Positions 26,996-36,763 of a DNA stretch of 43,224 bases are shown one piece after another. The stretch lies in the NCBI GenBank assembly GCA_027064025.1, contig JAMOQL010000167.1, positions 1 through 43,224 on the forward strand. The letters run 5' to 3'. Position numbers and translations under genes: made by a program. The stretch is from Bacteroidales bacterium (GTDB lineage: Bacteria > Bacteroidota > Bacteroidia > Bacteroidales > JAFGXI01). How positions within the stretch are numbered: position 1 is the stretch's first letter; the number at the start of each line of letters is the position of its first letter. The notes under the pieces are model-generated. The model was not told the origin of the DNA, did not search any database, and saw only the letters and a program-made list of their open reading frames with translations.

Positions 26996-27003
26996 TATTT
27001 TTG
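26996..27003 (+). promoter_or_regulatory. Likely internal promoter before rpsM
   Basis: TATTTTTG is a full TAnnTTTG match 27 bases before the rpsM ATG, in the 41-base gap after rpmJ, one of the wider gaps in the cluster. No exact TTG is present at -33 (GTTTAA region). It would give rpsM-rpsK-rpsD-rpoA-rplQ separate transcription. Confidence 0.45.
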
Positions 27004-27030
27004 CAAAAAAATTAATATTTCTAACATTAT

Positions 27031-27408
27031 ATGGCTAGAATTGCAGGAGTAGATATACCCGATAATAAACGAGGTTTAATCGCGTTAACATATATCTACG
27101 GAATAGGAAATAGCAGATCTAAAAAGATTTTAGAGAAAGCTAACATTGATCTTAACATAAAAGTTAAAGATTGGACTGACGAGCATGTTGCAAGCATTCG
27201 TGGGATCATCTCTGATGATTTCACAATTGAAGGTGAATTGCGCTCTGAGACACAAATGAACATTAAACGATTAATGGACATTGCTAGTTACCGAGGAATA
27301 CGTCACCGTATTGGGTTACCATTACGTGGGCAAAATACTAAAAACAATGCTCGAACCAGACGAGGTAAGAAAACGACTATCGCTGGTAAAAAGAAAGCGA
27401 CTAGATAA
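27031..27408 (+). CDS. rpsM: 30S ribosomal protein uS13
   Basis: The 125-residue protein starts [20 protein letters not shown] and has the helix-two-turn-helix [19 protein letters not shown] and the C-terminal [20 protein letters not shown] followed by NARTRRGKK. uS13 forms intersubunit bridges in the 30S head and touches P-site tRNA. It starts the alpha-operon part, with a candidate promoter just upstream. Confidence 0.98.
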   Translation: MARIAGVDIPDNKRGLIALTYIYGIGNSRSKKILEKANIDLNIKVKDWTDEHVASIRGIISDDFTIEGELRSETQMNIKRLMDIASYRGIRHRIGLPLRGQNTKNNARTRRGKKTTIAGKKKATR

Positions 27409-27417
27409 TATTTAGAT

Positions 27418-27807
27418 ATGGCTAAGAAAACAAAAAGTACAAAAAAGAGAATTGTTAAGGTTGAAGCAATAGGTCAAGCACATATTCATTCATCGTTCAA
27501 CAATATCATTATTACATTGGCTAATAATGAAGGTCAAGTTATATCATGGTCTTCTGCTGGTAAAATGGGATTTAGAGGTTCTAAAAAGAATACTCCTTAT
27601 GCTGCCCAGGTTGCTGCTGCAGAATGTGCTAAAACAGCTTTCGATTTAGGATTACGTAAAGTTAAAGTTTACGTTAAGGGACCAGGTTCTGGTAGAGAAT
27701 CTGCTATCAGAAGTATTAATGGGGCAGGAGTTGTTGTTACTGAAATAGTTGACGTAACACCATTACCACACAACGGATGTCGTCCACCTAAGAGACGTAG
27801 AGTTTAA
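27418..27807 (+). CDS. rpsK: 30S ribosomal protein uS11
   Basis: The 129-residue protein has [40 protein letters not shown] and the C-terminal [18 protein letters not shown]. The N-G pair in [12 protein letters not shown] is the site of isoaspartate formation in E. coli. uS11 is part of the 30S platform at the mRNA exit. Confidence 0.98.
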   Translation: MAKKTKSTKKRIVKVEAIGQAHIHSSFNNIIITLANNEGQVISWSSAGKMGFRGSKKNTPYAAQVAAAECAKTAFDLGLRKVKVYVKGPGSGRESAIRSINGAGVVVTEIVDVTPLPHNGCRPPKRRRV

Positions 27808-27825
27808 TAATAAAAATTAGTTAAA

Positions 27826-28434
27826 ATGGCTAGATATACAGGACCAAAAACTAGAATTGCTAGAAAATTTGGAGAAGCAATCTACGGGGCAGACAAATCG
27901 TTTGAACGTAAAAAGAATCCTCCAGGACAACATGGTGCTAACAGGAGAAGAAAAACTTCTGAATATGGTATTCAGTTAAAAGAAAAGCAAAAAGCTAAAT
28001 ATACCTATGGTATTTTAGAGCGTCAGTTTGCGAACTTATTTGATAAAGCTTCTTCAAGCAAAGGAATTACCGGTGAGGTATTACTACAACTTTTAGAATC
28101 TAGATTAGATAATACAGTTTTTCGTTTAGGAATAGCTCCTACACGTAATGCTGCTAGACAGTTAGTATCGCACAAACATATAATGGTAAATGGAAATTTA
28201 GTAAATATTCCATCTTACATACTTAGAGCTGGAGATATGGTCACAATTCGTGAACGTTCAAAAAGCTTAGAAACTATTTCTGCTTCATTATCAGGCGTTA
28301 ATCATTCCAAGTTTTCTTGGTTAGAATGGGATAACGACCAATATGGTGGAAAGTTTTTAAATGTTCCTTTGAGAGAAGAAATTCCAGAAAATATCAAGGA
28401 GCAATTAATCGTTGAATTGTATTCTAAAAATTAG
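27826..28434 (+). CDS. rpsD: 30S ribosomal protein uS4
   Basis: The 202-residue primary-binding protein starts [20 protein letters not shown] and carries [19 protein letters not shown] and the S4 RNA-binding fold ([36 protein letters not shown]). No zinc-type cysteine cluster is seen in the N-terminus. In E. coli uS4 represses the alpha operon; regulation here is not visible. Confidence 0.98.
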   Translation: MARYTGPKTRIARKFGEAIYGADKSFERKKNPPGQHGANRRRKTSEYGIQLKEKQKAKYTYGILERQFANLFDKASSSKGITGEVLLQLLESRLDNTVFRLGIAPTRNAARQLVSHKHIMVNGNLVNIPSYILRAGDMVTIRERSKSLETISASLSGVNHSKFSWLEWDNDQYGGKFLNVPLREEIPENIKEQLIVELYSKN

Positions 28435-28445
28435 AAATTAAGTCT

Positions 28446-29438
28446 ATGGGAGTTATACCATTCCAACAACCTGATAAGGTTATAATGTTAGATTCGGACG
28501 ACAGATTTGGACAATTCGAATTCCGTCCGTTAGAGCCTGGATATGGGATTACAATAGGTAATTCTTTAAGAAGAATACTTTTGTCATCTCTAGAAGGACA
28601 TGCGATTACTTTTGTTAAAATTGAAGGTGTTGATCATGAGTTTTCAACAATTACCGGTGTCATCGAAGATGTAACGGAGATTGTTTTAAATTTAAAACAA
28701 GTTCGTTTTAGAAAAAGAATCGAAGATAACGACGAAGAGAGAGTAACCGTAACTGTAACTGGTAAAGAAAGCTTTACCGCAGGTGACTTAGGGAATTTTC
28801 TAAGTGGTTTTGAAGTTCTTAATCCAGATTTAGTAATCTGTAATATGGAAAAAACTGTAAAATTACAGTTGGATATCAATATCGAAAAAGGTAGAGGGTA
28901 TCGTCCAGCAGAAGAAAATAAAGTGGATACTGGAGAACAAGGAATTATTCCAATTAGTTCAATTTTTACTCCTATTAAGTTAGTAAAATACGATATCGAG
29001 AATATTCGTGTGGAACAAAAGACAGATTACGAAAAGCTAAATTTAAGAATTGAAACTGACGGATCAATTCATCCAAAAGATGCTCTTAAAGAGGCTGCTC
29101 GTATTTTAATGTTACACTATATGTTGTTCTCAGACGAAAAGATTTCTCTTGAGTCTGCTGATACAAATGATAACGAAGAATTTGACGAAGAAGTGTTGCA
29201 CATGCGTCAACAACTTAAAACACAGTTGGTTGATATGGATTTATCTGTACGTGCCTTAAATTGCTTAAAGGCTGCTGACGTAGATACTTTAGGAGAATTA
29301 GTTGTTTTTAATAAAAATGATCTTCTCAAGTTTAGAAATTTCGGAAAGAAATCTTTAACTGAGTTAGATGAATTATTAGAAAGACTTAGTTTGAATTTTG
29401 GAATGGATATAAGTAAATATAAACTTGACAAAGAGTGA
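28446..29438 (+). CDS. rpoA: RNA polymerase alpha subunit
   Basis: The 330-residue subunit dimerises to start core-enzyme assembly. The N-terminal domain has [20 protein letters not shown] and [12 protein letters not shown] (residues about 26-57), and [17 protein letters not shown] near 215. An acidic linker ([13 protein letters not shown]) leads to the C-terminal domain, about residues 260-320 ([38 protein letters not shown]), which binds UP elements and activators. Length and position between rpsD and rplQ are standard. Confidence 0.98.
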   Translation: MGVIPFQQPDKVIMLDSDDRFGQFEFRPLEPGYGITIGNSLRRILLSSLEGHAITFVKIEGVDHEFSTITGVIEDVTEIVLNLKQVRFRKRIEDNDEERVTVTVTGKESFTAGDLGNFLSGFEVLNPDLVICNMEKTVKLQLDINIEKGRGYRPAEENKVDTGEQGIIPISSIFTPIKLVKYDIENIRVEQKTDYEKLNLRIETDGSIHPKDALKEAARILMLHYMLFSDEKISLESADTNDNEEFDEEVLHMRQQLKTQLVDMDLSVRALNCLKAADVDTLGELVVFNKNDLLKFRNFGKKSLTELDELLERLSLNFGMDISKYKLDKE

Positions 29439-29445
29439 TTGAGAG

Positions 29446-29967
29446 ATGAGACACGGAAAAAAGTTTAATCATTTAGGAAGAAAAAGTGCTCACAGAAAAG
29501 CGTTACTAGCAAATATGGCTAGTTCGTTAATAGTGCACAAAAGAATTCATACAACCTTAGCAAAAGCAAAGGCTCTTAGATTATTTGTAGAACCATTAAT
29601 TACAAAATCTAAAGAAGACTCGACACATTCACGTCGTGTTGTGTTTAGATATTTAAGAGATAAAGATGCTGTTACAGAGTTGTACAGAGAAGTAGCTATT
29701 AAAGTTGCAGATAGACCAGGAGGTTATACAAGAATCTTAAGAACTGGCAATCGTTTAGGTGATAACGCAGAGATGTGTTTTATTGAGTTGGTTGACTACA
29801 ATGAAAACATGTTGAACGAACCTAAAAAAGTAGCTAAGAAAACAAGAAGAAGAAAACCTTCTGCTAAGAAAACACAAGCCTCTGTTGTAGAGGCAAATGT
29901 TGCCAAAGAGAAAGTCGAGCCAAAAGCAGAAAAGAAGGAAACTACAGAAGATAAAAAGTCTGAATAG
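29446..29967 (+). CDS. rplQ: 50S ribosomal protein bL17 with a long charged C-terminal tail
   Basis: Residues 1-120 are the normal bL17 fold: [40 protein letters not shown], then [17 protein letters not shown]. Residues about 125-173 are an extra Lys/Ala/Glu-rich tail ([18 protein letters not shown], then [17 protein letters not shown]), so the protein is about 50 residues longer than the E. coli one. The tail is probably disordered: its first half is basic and could bind rRNA, its second half is acidic and basic mixed. It is the last gene of the run and is closed by a strong terminator. Confidence 0.96.
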   Translation: MRHGKKFNHLGRKSAHRKALLANMASSLIVHKRIHTTLAKAKALRLFVEPLITKSKEDSTHSRRVVFRYLRDKDAVTELYREVAIKVADRPGGYTRILRTGNRLGDNAEMCFIELVDYNENMLNEPKKVAKKTRRRKPSAKKTQASVVEANVAKEKVEPKAEKKETTEDKKSE

Positions 29968-29986
29968 AGATCTTTTTCAAAAGATA

Positions 29987-30028
29987 ACAAAAAAGACATT
30001 ACTTAATTGTAGTGTCTTTTTTGTTTTA
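29987..30028 (+). terminator. Strong intrinsic terminator closing the ribosomal cluster
   Basis: A 16-base arm (29987-30002) pairs fully with 30009-30024, including one G-T wobble, around a 6-base TTAATT loop. The 3' arm contains a run of six T residues and is followed by more T. It lies 20 bases after the rplQ stop. The A-rich left arm means it could partly work in both directions. Confidence 0.9.
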
Positions 30029-30068
30029 TATCAAACTTGTTTCTACTTTTATAGAGCAATACATTTAA

Positions 30069-31382
<1,314 letters not shown>

Positions 31383-31409
31383 TAGTGTTGTATTATTAAC
31401 TTTATTTTT

Positions 31410-31446
31410 AAGCTGTTGTGTTTCGCAACAGCTTTCTGTTTTTTTA
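31410..31446 (+). terminator. Intrinsic terminator after eno
   Basis: AAGCTGTTGTG (31410-31420) pairs with CGCAACAGCTT (31424-31434) over 11 pairs with one wobble and a TTT loop, followed by TCTG and a T run. It starts 27 bases after the eno stop. Confidence 0.9.
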
Positions 31447-31538
31447 TTAAATATGATATTTATCACATCAATAAAATATGTAATTTTATAGAAAAATATA
31501 CATATAGATATATTAAATAATCATATAAAATTATAACT

Positions 31539-32840
31539 ATGTCAAGTTTAAAGAAAAAACTGTATGAAAAAATACAGGAACACAGACCAAGAACAACCAA
31601 GCTTTTAAAAGAGCATGGTAACGTAAAAGTAGGAGAGGTAACTATTGACCAAGCAATTGGTGGAGCAAGAGGTGTTAGATGTTTAGTTACTGATATTTCT
31701 TATTTAGATCCAATGGAAGGTATTCGTTTCCGTGGATATACAATTCCTGAAACAATGGCAGCACTTCCAAAACCAGAAGGTAAAGATTATCCTTACGTTG
31801 AAGGTTTCTGGTATTTATTATTAACAGGAGATATTCCTACAATGGAAGAAACTCTTGAGTTAGTTGAAGAATTTAAAGTAAGAAGTGAAGTTCCTTCTTA
31901 TGTATTTGATGTAATTAAAGCTTTACCAAAAGAGTCACATCCAATGGTAATGTTCAATACTGCTATATTAGCAATGCAAAAAGAGTCTAAATTTGCTAAA
32001 TTCTATGAAGAAGGATTTAATAAAATGGATGCTTGGGATACTATGTACGAAGATTCTACAGATCTTTTAGCTCGTTTACCAGAAATTGCTGCATTTATTT
32101 ATAGATATAAATATAAGGGAGGCGATATTATTGCTAATCCTAAAATGGATATGGGTAGTAATTTTGCTAAAATGATGGGTATAGATGCCCCTTATGATGA
32201 TGTTGCTCGTATGTATTTCATTCTTCATTCAGATCATGAGTCAGGAAACGCATCAGCGCATACAACTCATTTAATTGCTTCTACTTTATCTGATGCTTAT
32301 TATTCACTTTCTGGAGGTATGGATGCATTAGCAGGACCATTACACGGATTAGCTAATCAAGAAGTATTACGTTGGTTGCAAGGTGTTATGGATAAGTTAG
32401 ATGGTGTTGAACCAACTGAAGAAATAATGAAGAAATTTGTTTGGGAAACATTAAATAGTGGTGCTGTTATTCCTGGATTTGGTCACGCAGTTTTACGTAA
32501 AACTGACCCTCGTTATGCTTCACAAAGAGAATTCTGTGAGAAGCACTTGCCAGATGATAAAATCTTCAAGTATGTTGATATGTTATACAGAGTTGTTCCA
32601 GATATCTTAGTTGAACAAGGAAAAGCTAAGAATCCATGGCCAAATGTTGATGCACAGTCAGGTGTTATACAGTGGTTTTATGGTATTACTGAGTATGATT
32701 TTTATACAGTAATGTTTGGTGTAGGTCGTGCAATTGGTGTATTAGCTAATATTACTTGGGATAGAGCTTTAGGATATGCTTTAGAGCGTCCAAAGTCATT
32801 AACAACAGCAATGCTAGAAGATGTAGCTAAGAAAGGATAA
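31539..32840 (+). CDS. gltA: Citrate synthase, eukaryotic (mitochondrial) type
   Basis: The 433-residue enzyme condenses oxaloacetate and acetyl-CoA to citrate. The catalytic residues are H269 (LAGPLHGLANQEVL), H316 (PGFGHAVLRKTDPRY) and D371 (NPWPNVDAQSGV), equivalent to pig H274, H320 and D375. The blocks HSDHESGNASAHTTHLIAS, LEQGKAKNPWPNVDA, FGVGRAIGVLANITW and LERPKS follow the mitochondrial enzyme closely, and there is no sign of the N-terminal NADH-regulatory part of gamma-proteobacterial type II enzymes. Similar eukaryote-like enzymes are described from Geobacteraceae. gltA is used as the generic symbol. The gene stands alone between two terminators; no clear promoter was found. Confidence 0.93.
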   Translation: MSSLKKKLYEKIQEHRPRTTKLLKEHGNVKVGEVTIDQAIGGARGVRCLVTDISYLDPMEGIRFRGYTIPETMAALPKPEGKDYPYVEGFWYLLLTGDIPTMEETLELVEEFKVRSEVPSYVFDVIKALPKESHPMVMFNTAILAMQKESKFAKFYEEGFNKMDAWDTMYEDSTDLLARLPEIAAFIYRYKYKGGDIIANPKMDMGSNFAKMMGIDAPYDDVARMYFILHSDHESGNASAHTTHLIASTLSDAYYSLSGGMDALAGPLHGLANQEVLRWLQGVMDKLDGVEPTEEIMKKFVWETLNSGAVIPGFGHAVLRKTDPRYASQREFCEKHLPDDKIFKYVDMLYRVVPDILVEQGKAKNPWPNVDAQSGVIQWFYGITEYDFYTVMFGVGRAIGVLANITWDRALGYALERPKSLTTAMLEDVAKKG

Positions 32841-32868
32841 TTCCTAATTAGTTTGATGTTAAATATAG

Positions 32869-32900
32869 ACCACTTGTTAGAAATAGCAAGTGGTTTTTTC
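32869..32900 (+). terminator. Intrinsic terminator after citrate synthase
   Basis: ACCACTTG (32869-32876) pairs with CAAGTGGT (32887-32894) around a 10-base loop, followed by a T tract. It begins 28 bases after the stop codon. Confidence 0.85.
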
Positions 32901-33331
32901 TATTATAAGAGAGTAATATTTATGAGTTAAATGGAGGAATTCAGGCATACGAGCGCAGAAAAACAGAATACTAAAAATACAAAAAACTCTATATTTTTAA
33001 TTCTACGATTACAATATTATCGATTTGCTTTTTTTTAGCCTTCCTTTTATCAAAAAGAACTTTTTTGAAAGGCTTATATTTGAATTTCTTCTTTTCTTGC
33101 GGAAATGAACCCTAGTAGTATTTTGTTTTTCAGAGCTCTAATATTTAGAATGCAAATATTTAACATGTTTGTTTCTTTATCAATGAAATTTTGATGAACT
33201 GAATAAATTGCTAACTGAACTGAGCAAGATTTGTTTTAGAGAAATTAAAACTATCTAAGTTTTCTTAAGAAAAATTAGATTTACAGCATACATTCTTATT
33301 AATTTTTCTATTTTTCGAAAAAAACTGTCAG
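32901..33331 (+). other. Gene-free stretch before the YfcC transporter gene
   Basis: No convincing gene is present. The minus strand is open for about 41 codons from 33111 to a TAG at 32989, without an ATG, encoding a lysine-rich stretch (FKYKPFKKVLFDKRKAKKK); this could be a remnant of a lost gene or chance. A small hairpin (AGCCTT 33037-33042 with AAGGCT 33069-33074) lies inside it. A near-perfect inverted repeat is at 33253-33280, and a weak -7-like TATTTTTC at 33309-33316 may serve the transporter gene. Confidence 0.4.
33253..33280. repeat. 28-base inverted repeat upstream of the YfcC gene
   Basis: ATCTAA-g-TTTTC-TTAA-GAAAA-a-TTAGAT is symmetrical at 13 of 14 base pairs, centred on CTTAAG. 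It lies 52-79 bases before the transporter ATG. It has no T tract after it and almost no loop, so an operator for a dimeric regulator is more likely than a terminator (inference). Confidence 0.5.
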
Positions 33332-34927
33332 ATGCTCAAGAAGATTCCAAATACCTATGTAATAATATTTTCAATAATTGTAATCTCAGCTATGTTTACA
33401 TGGTTTGTTCCAGGTGGAGAGTATGAGCGTAACACGGTGTTGGTAAATGGTGTAGAGCGAACAATTATTACTCCAGATTCTTTTCATAATGTAGAAAATG
33501 CTCCACAAACATGGCAAATATTTTCAGCTTTGTTTAAAGGCTTTGTCGATAAAGCCGATATTATTGTATTTATTTTATTGATAGGGGGAGCATTTTGGAT
33601 AATGAATCAGAGTCGTTCTATAGATGTTGGTATTTTTGCTTTTCTAAAGTTTACTAAGAAATTAGAAAAATATAAGTGGATAAGAATGTTGGGGATAAAT
33701 AATATTGTATTAACCCTTATCATGCTTATGTTTAGTACATTTGGTGCAACATTTGGAATGAGTGAAGAAACGATTGCTTTTATTATTGTTTTGGTTCCTT
33801 TAGCCATTTCTATGGGTTACGATTCTATTACAGGAGTGGCTATTGTTTTTGTAGCTGCAGGTTTAGGTTTTGCAGGAGCAATTCTTAATCCGTTTACTAT
33901 TGGTATTGCACAAGGCTTGTCCGATTTGCCTTTGTTCTCTGGAATTGAGTTTAGATTATTTTCTTGGTTAATAATCAATACAATAGGTATTGCTTACGTG
34001 TTACGATATGCTCATAAGGTGCATAGGAAACCAGAGCTGTCTTTGGTTTATTCAGAAGATAAATATTGGAGAGATAAAGATAAGCGTAGTACAGAATTGA
34101 TAGAATATCACACTCCGAAATCGGCTTGGCTAAGTTATATTACGGTATTGGCAGTGTTGATTATTTATTCTGTAAATTATTTTCAAACTACCTTAACTAT
34201 AGGAAATTCAAACTTTTCGGGTCCTGTATTGCCTATTTTAGCAGGTGTTTTTGCATTATTTGGTTTTGTTGGCTTACGTAAATCTGTTCATTTTTATATT
34301 CTTACTTTGTTGTTAATTACAATATTATTGTTAATAGTTGGTGTGATGGGCTATGCGTGGTATGTAATGGAGATTGCTTCCTTGTTTTTTGCAATGGGAA
34401 TTCTTTCTGGTATTGCAATGAATTTTAGTCCTGATAAGATTGTAAAATATTTTCTTGAGGGAGTAAAAGATATTATGTCGGCAGCAATGATTGTAGGTTT
34501 AGCAGGTGGCATTATTATTATCCTGCAAGAAGGAAGAATAATTGATCCAATGCTACATAGTTTAGCATCGTGGATGGATAACACGGGAAAAGTGGCTTCT
34601 GTTAGTATTATGTACGTAATACAGAACTTTATTAATATTATCATTCCATCAGGATCTGCCAAAGCAGCTTTAACGATGCCTATTATGGCTCCTTTTTCTG
34701 ATGTAATAGGAGTGTCGAGACAAGCTACAGTTATGGCTTTTCAGTTTGGTGATGGTTTCACCAATATGATAACACCTACATCAGGTGTTTTAATCGCAGT
34801 ATTAGGCGTTGCAAAAATTCCTTATGATAAATGGGTAAAGTGGATTACTCCACTAATGATAATTCTAATTATTATTGGTTTCTTACTACTTATACCTACT
34901 GTGACAATGAAACTGAATGGGTTTTAG
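33332..34927 (+). CDS. YfcC-family multi-pass inner-membrane transporter
   Basis: The 531-residue protein has about 12 hydrophobic segments spread over its length. The N-terminal NTYVIIFSIIVISAMFTWFV and PGGEYER, GGAFWIMNQSRSIDVGIFAF, the FGATFGMSEETIAF loop, and the C-terminal IPSGSAKAALTMPIMAPFSD, FQFGDGFTNMITPTSG and YDKWVKWITPL are the signatures of the YfcC family. That family is part of the ion-transporter superfamily and includes basic-amino-acid and arginine/ornithine exchangers as well as members of unknown substrate. The substrate is not certain. Arginine deiminase is encoded 7 kb away, so an arginine/ornithine or citrulline role is possible but not shown. The stop overlaps the convergent TPR gene by 4 bases, with no room for a terminator. 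An inverted repeat lies upstream. Confidence 0.85.
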   Translation: MLKKIPNTYVIIFSIIVISAMFTWFVPGGEYERNTVLVNGVERTIITPDSFHNVENAPQTWQIFSALFKGFVDKADIIVFILLIGGAFWIMNQSRSIDVGIFAFLKFTKKLEKYKWIRMLGINNIVLTLIMLMFSTFGATFGMSEETIAFIIVLVPLAISMGYDSITGVAIVFVAAGLGFAGAILNPFTIGIAQGLSDLPLFSGIEFRLFSWLIINTIGIAYVLRYAHKVHRKPELSLVYSEDKYWRDKDKRSTELIEYHTPKSAWLSYITVLAVLIIYSVNYFQTTLTIGNSNFSGPVLPILAGVFALFGFVGLRKSVHFYILTLLLITILLLIVGVMGYAWYVMEIASLFFAMGILSGIAMNFSPDKIVKYFLEGVKDIMSAAMIVGLAGGIIIILQEGRIIDPMLHSLASWMDNTGKVASVSIMYVIQNFINIIIPSGSAKAALTMPIMAPFSDVIGVSRQATVMAFQFGDGFTNMITPTSGVLIAVLGVAKIPYDKWVKWITPLMIILIIIGFLLLIPTVTMKLNGF

Positions 34928-36753
34928 GAATCTCGGTATTCTACAATTTTTCGTCGAGCCTCAGTAGTGAAAAAACTGTCAGAGAAATCGACTAATAAAC
35001 GAGTGTAAAGTTCCATTGCTTTTTCAGGATTTCCTTCTTCTGAGTAGATGTTGGCTAGCGCCATTAATGCATTATCTGCTAATATATCGGAATAGTAATT
35101 ATCTAATACTTTTTGGTACAAACTCTTAGCTTTTATTTTTTCTCCAAGACTTTCGTATATCTGTGCCTCTTTAAATAATACATCGTCTGTTAAGCTGTGG
35201 TTGGGAAATTCTTCTATCAGGCTATCTAATACTGTAATAGCTTTCTTTTTATTATTTTGAAAAAGTAGTAAATCTGCTCGAGCAAACATTTGAAGAGCAA
35301 CGCCTGTTGTATCATCTTTAATATTATCAGTAATAATGCTCGATAAATAAAAGGCATCGTTAGCTATTAATTTTGATGTGCTGGCTTTTAGTACATCGAG
35401 TTGTCCTTTTGCCCACAAAAAATCGCCAGAAAAATAGGCTAGTTTTGCTTTCTTAATTTGTGCTTCGTTTCCTATTTCGTTGTTGGGGTTGGCTTTAATA
35501 ACTTGCGAATAATATAATGTAGCTTCCCAGATATTATTGTTAAGTAAAAGCTCATCGGCTAACTCTAATTTGGCTGCGGATTGTTGAGTTAGATTTAATA
35601 CTTTATGATCTATTAGATTTTCTAACATCGAAATGCCTTTGTCGATGCTATCGGCATAGAATGCAGAAATATGAGCATAATTAATGATGATATTAATCGA
35701 TTCGGGAACATTTCCAATTTCATTAAGTATTGATTGGTAAGTATCACTGAGTTGAGATATCTGATGTTGTTTAGGTTGGGGACTTTCTAAAATCTGAGCC
35801 TGGAGGCTGAGAATATATCCAACTTTGGCTTGTAAATAATTGGCTTTCTTTTCACCTAAATTTAGTACATAATCATAACACTTAATCGCTGTTTCGTAAT
35901 CTTTATTATCAAATGTAAGTTCTCCAAGGCTAATTAATCTATTGCCTTCTTCTTGGTTTCGTTTGTCTAAAGCTCTTGTTTGTATAAATGCTTTTGCAAA
36001 ATCTTTTTCTTGTAAATACAACCAAATAAGTAATTCGCTAAAGATAGAATTGCTTTTTGTTTTTTGTATTCTGACAATTAATTCTCGTTTAAGAATATCA
36101 TTTAAGCTACCATCGTCTTGTCTGTAAACTGTCGATTGCAACCTGTTTTGAACACTTTTAAGATAACGAGGACTTTCGTCCAAAACATTCAAATATTGGT
36201 TTATCATTTCTTGATAGTTACGCGAATAGTAATAAACGTTGGCGAGCTCAAAAGCATAACTATAATTGCCTCTACTAAGCTTCTTCCCTTTCAGATAAGC
36301 TTGCTCTGCGTATTTGAACTCTCTTTGCGAAATAAACGCATTGGCAAGAGCGATTACTTGAGTTCTGGTGTCTCCTTTAAGTTGGTCTATTGTTTTTTGG
36401 TAAAGTTTATTAGCTTTATCTTTTGCCCCATAAGCTAGATAAACAGAGCCTAATTGAACTTTTAAGGCTGCATCGAATCTATGGTTCTTAATTTCTGATT
36501 TTAGTGTTTTTTCGGCCAGAGTATATTGCTCATCAGCAATGTAACATTTAATCAAATAATTTAGATAACTAGATGACTGGGCTTGTTGATAAAGCTCTTT
36601 GTAGATTATGGCTGCCTTATCATATTCTTTATCTTTATAGTATTGATATGCCAATTGACTCTTGCTGCCGTTGCTTTGTGCTTGAGCAACCGACCATGAA
36701 AAAATAGAAATGATGATAATTAAAAAAAATCTTCTGAGCATATCTTTGAGCAT
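34924..36753 (-). CDS. Exported tetratricopeptide-repeat protein
   Basis: The 609-residue product has a basic, hydrophobic signal peptide (RRFFLIIIISIFSWSVAQAQ) and then many TPR-type helix pairs. Clear repeats begin with LAYQYYKDKEYDKAAIIYKE near residue 35, and others are QLGSVYLAYGAKDKANKLYQ, AFELANVYYYSRNYQEMIN, LTFDNKDYETAIKCYDYVL, LFKEAQIYESLGEKIKAKSL and LANIYSEEGNPEKAMELYTR. No enzymatic domain is seen. It is probably a periplasmic or outer-membrane-associated scaffold. Two ATGs (36753 and 36741) are possible; both keep the signal peptide. It follows the DUF438 gene by 10 bases, so the two are probably one transcript. Its function is unknown. Confidence 0.85.
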   Translation of the reverse strand: MLKDMLRRFFLIIIISIFSWSVAQAQSNGSKSQLAYQYYKDKEYDKAAIIYKELYQQAQSSSYLNYLIKCYIADEQYTLAEKTLKSEIKNHRFDAALKVQLGSVYLAYGAKDKANKLYQKTIDQLKGDTRTQVIALANAFISQREFKYAEQAYLKGKKLSRGNYSYAFELANVYYYSRNYQEMINQYLNVLDESPRYLKSVQNRLQSTVYRQDDGSLNDILKRELIVRIQKTKSNSIFSELLIWLYLQEKDFAKAFIQTRALDKRNQEEGNRLISLGELTFDNKDYETAIKCYDYVLNLGEKKANYLQAKVGYILSLQAQILESPQPKQHQISQLSDTYQSILNEIGNVPESINIIINYAHISAFYADSIDKGISMLENLIDHKVLNLTQQSAAKLELADELLLNNNIWEATLYYSQVIKANPNNEIGNEAQIKKAKLAYFSGDFLWAKGQLDVLKASTSKLIANDAFYLSSIITDNIKDDTTGVALQMFARADLLLFQNNKKKAITVLDSLIEEFPNHSLTDDVLFKEAQIYESLGEKIKAKSLYQKVLDNYYSDILADNALMALANIYSEEGNPEKAMELYTRLLVDFSDSFFTTEARRKIVEYRDS

Positions 36754-36763
36754 TATTTATCAA

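Noticed and set aside
31454-31465. TGATA-TT-TATCA inverted repeat upstream of citrate synthase
   Set aside because: Only five-base arms in a very AT-rich region; such repeats are expected by chance and no promoter element is clearly placed relative to it.
36118-36438. 106-codon plus-strand frame inside the TPR gene
   Set aside because: It is antisense to TPR repeats, and its low-complexity hydrophobic translation is what antisense of such repeats gives.
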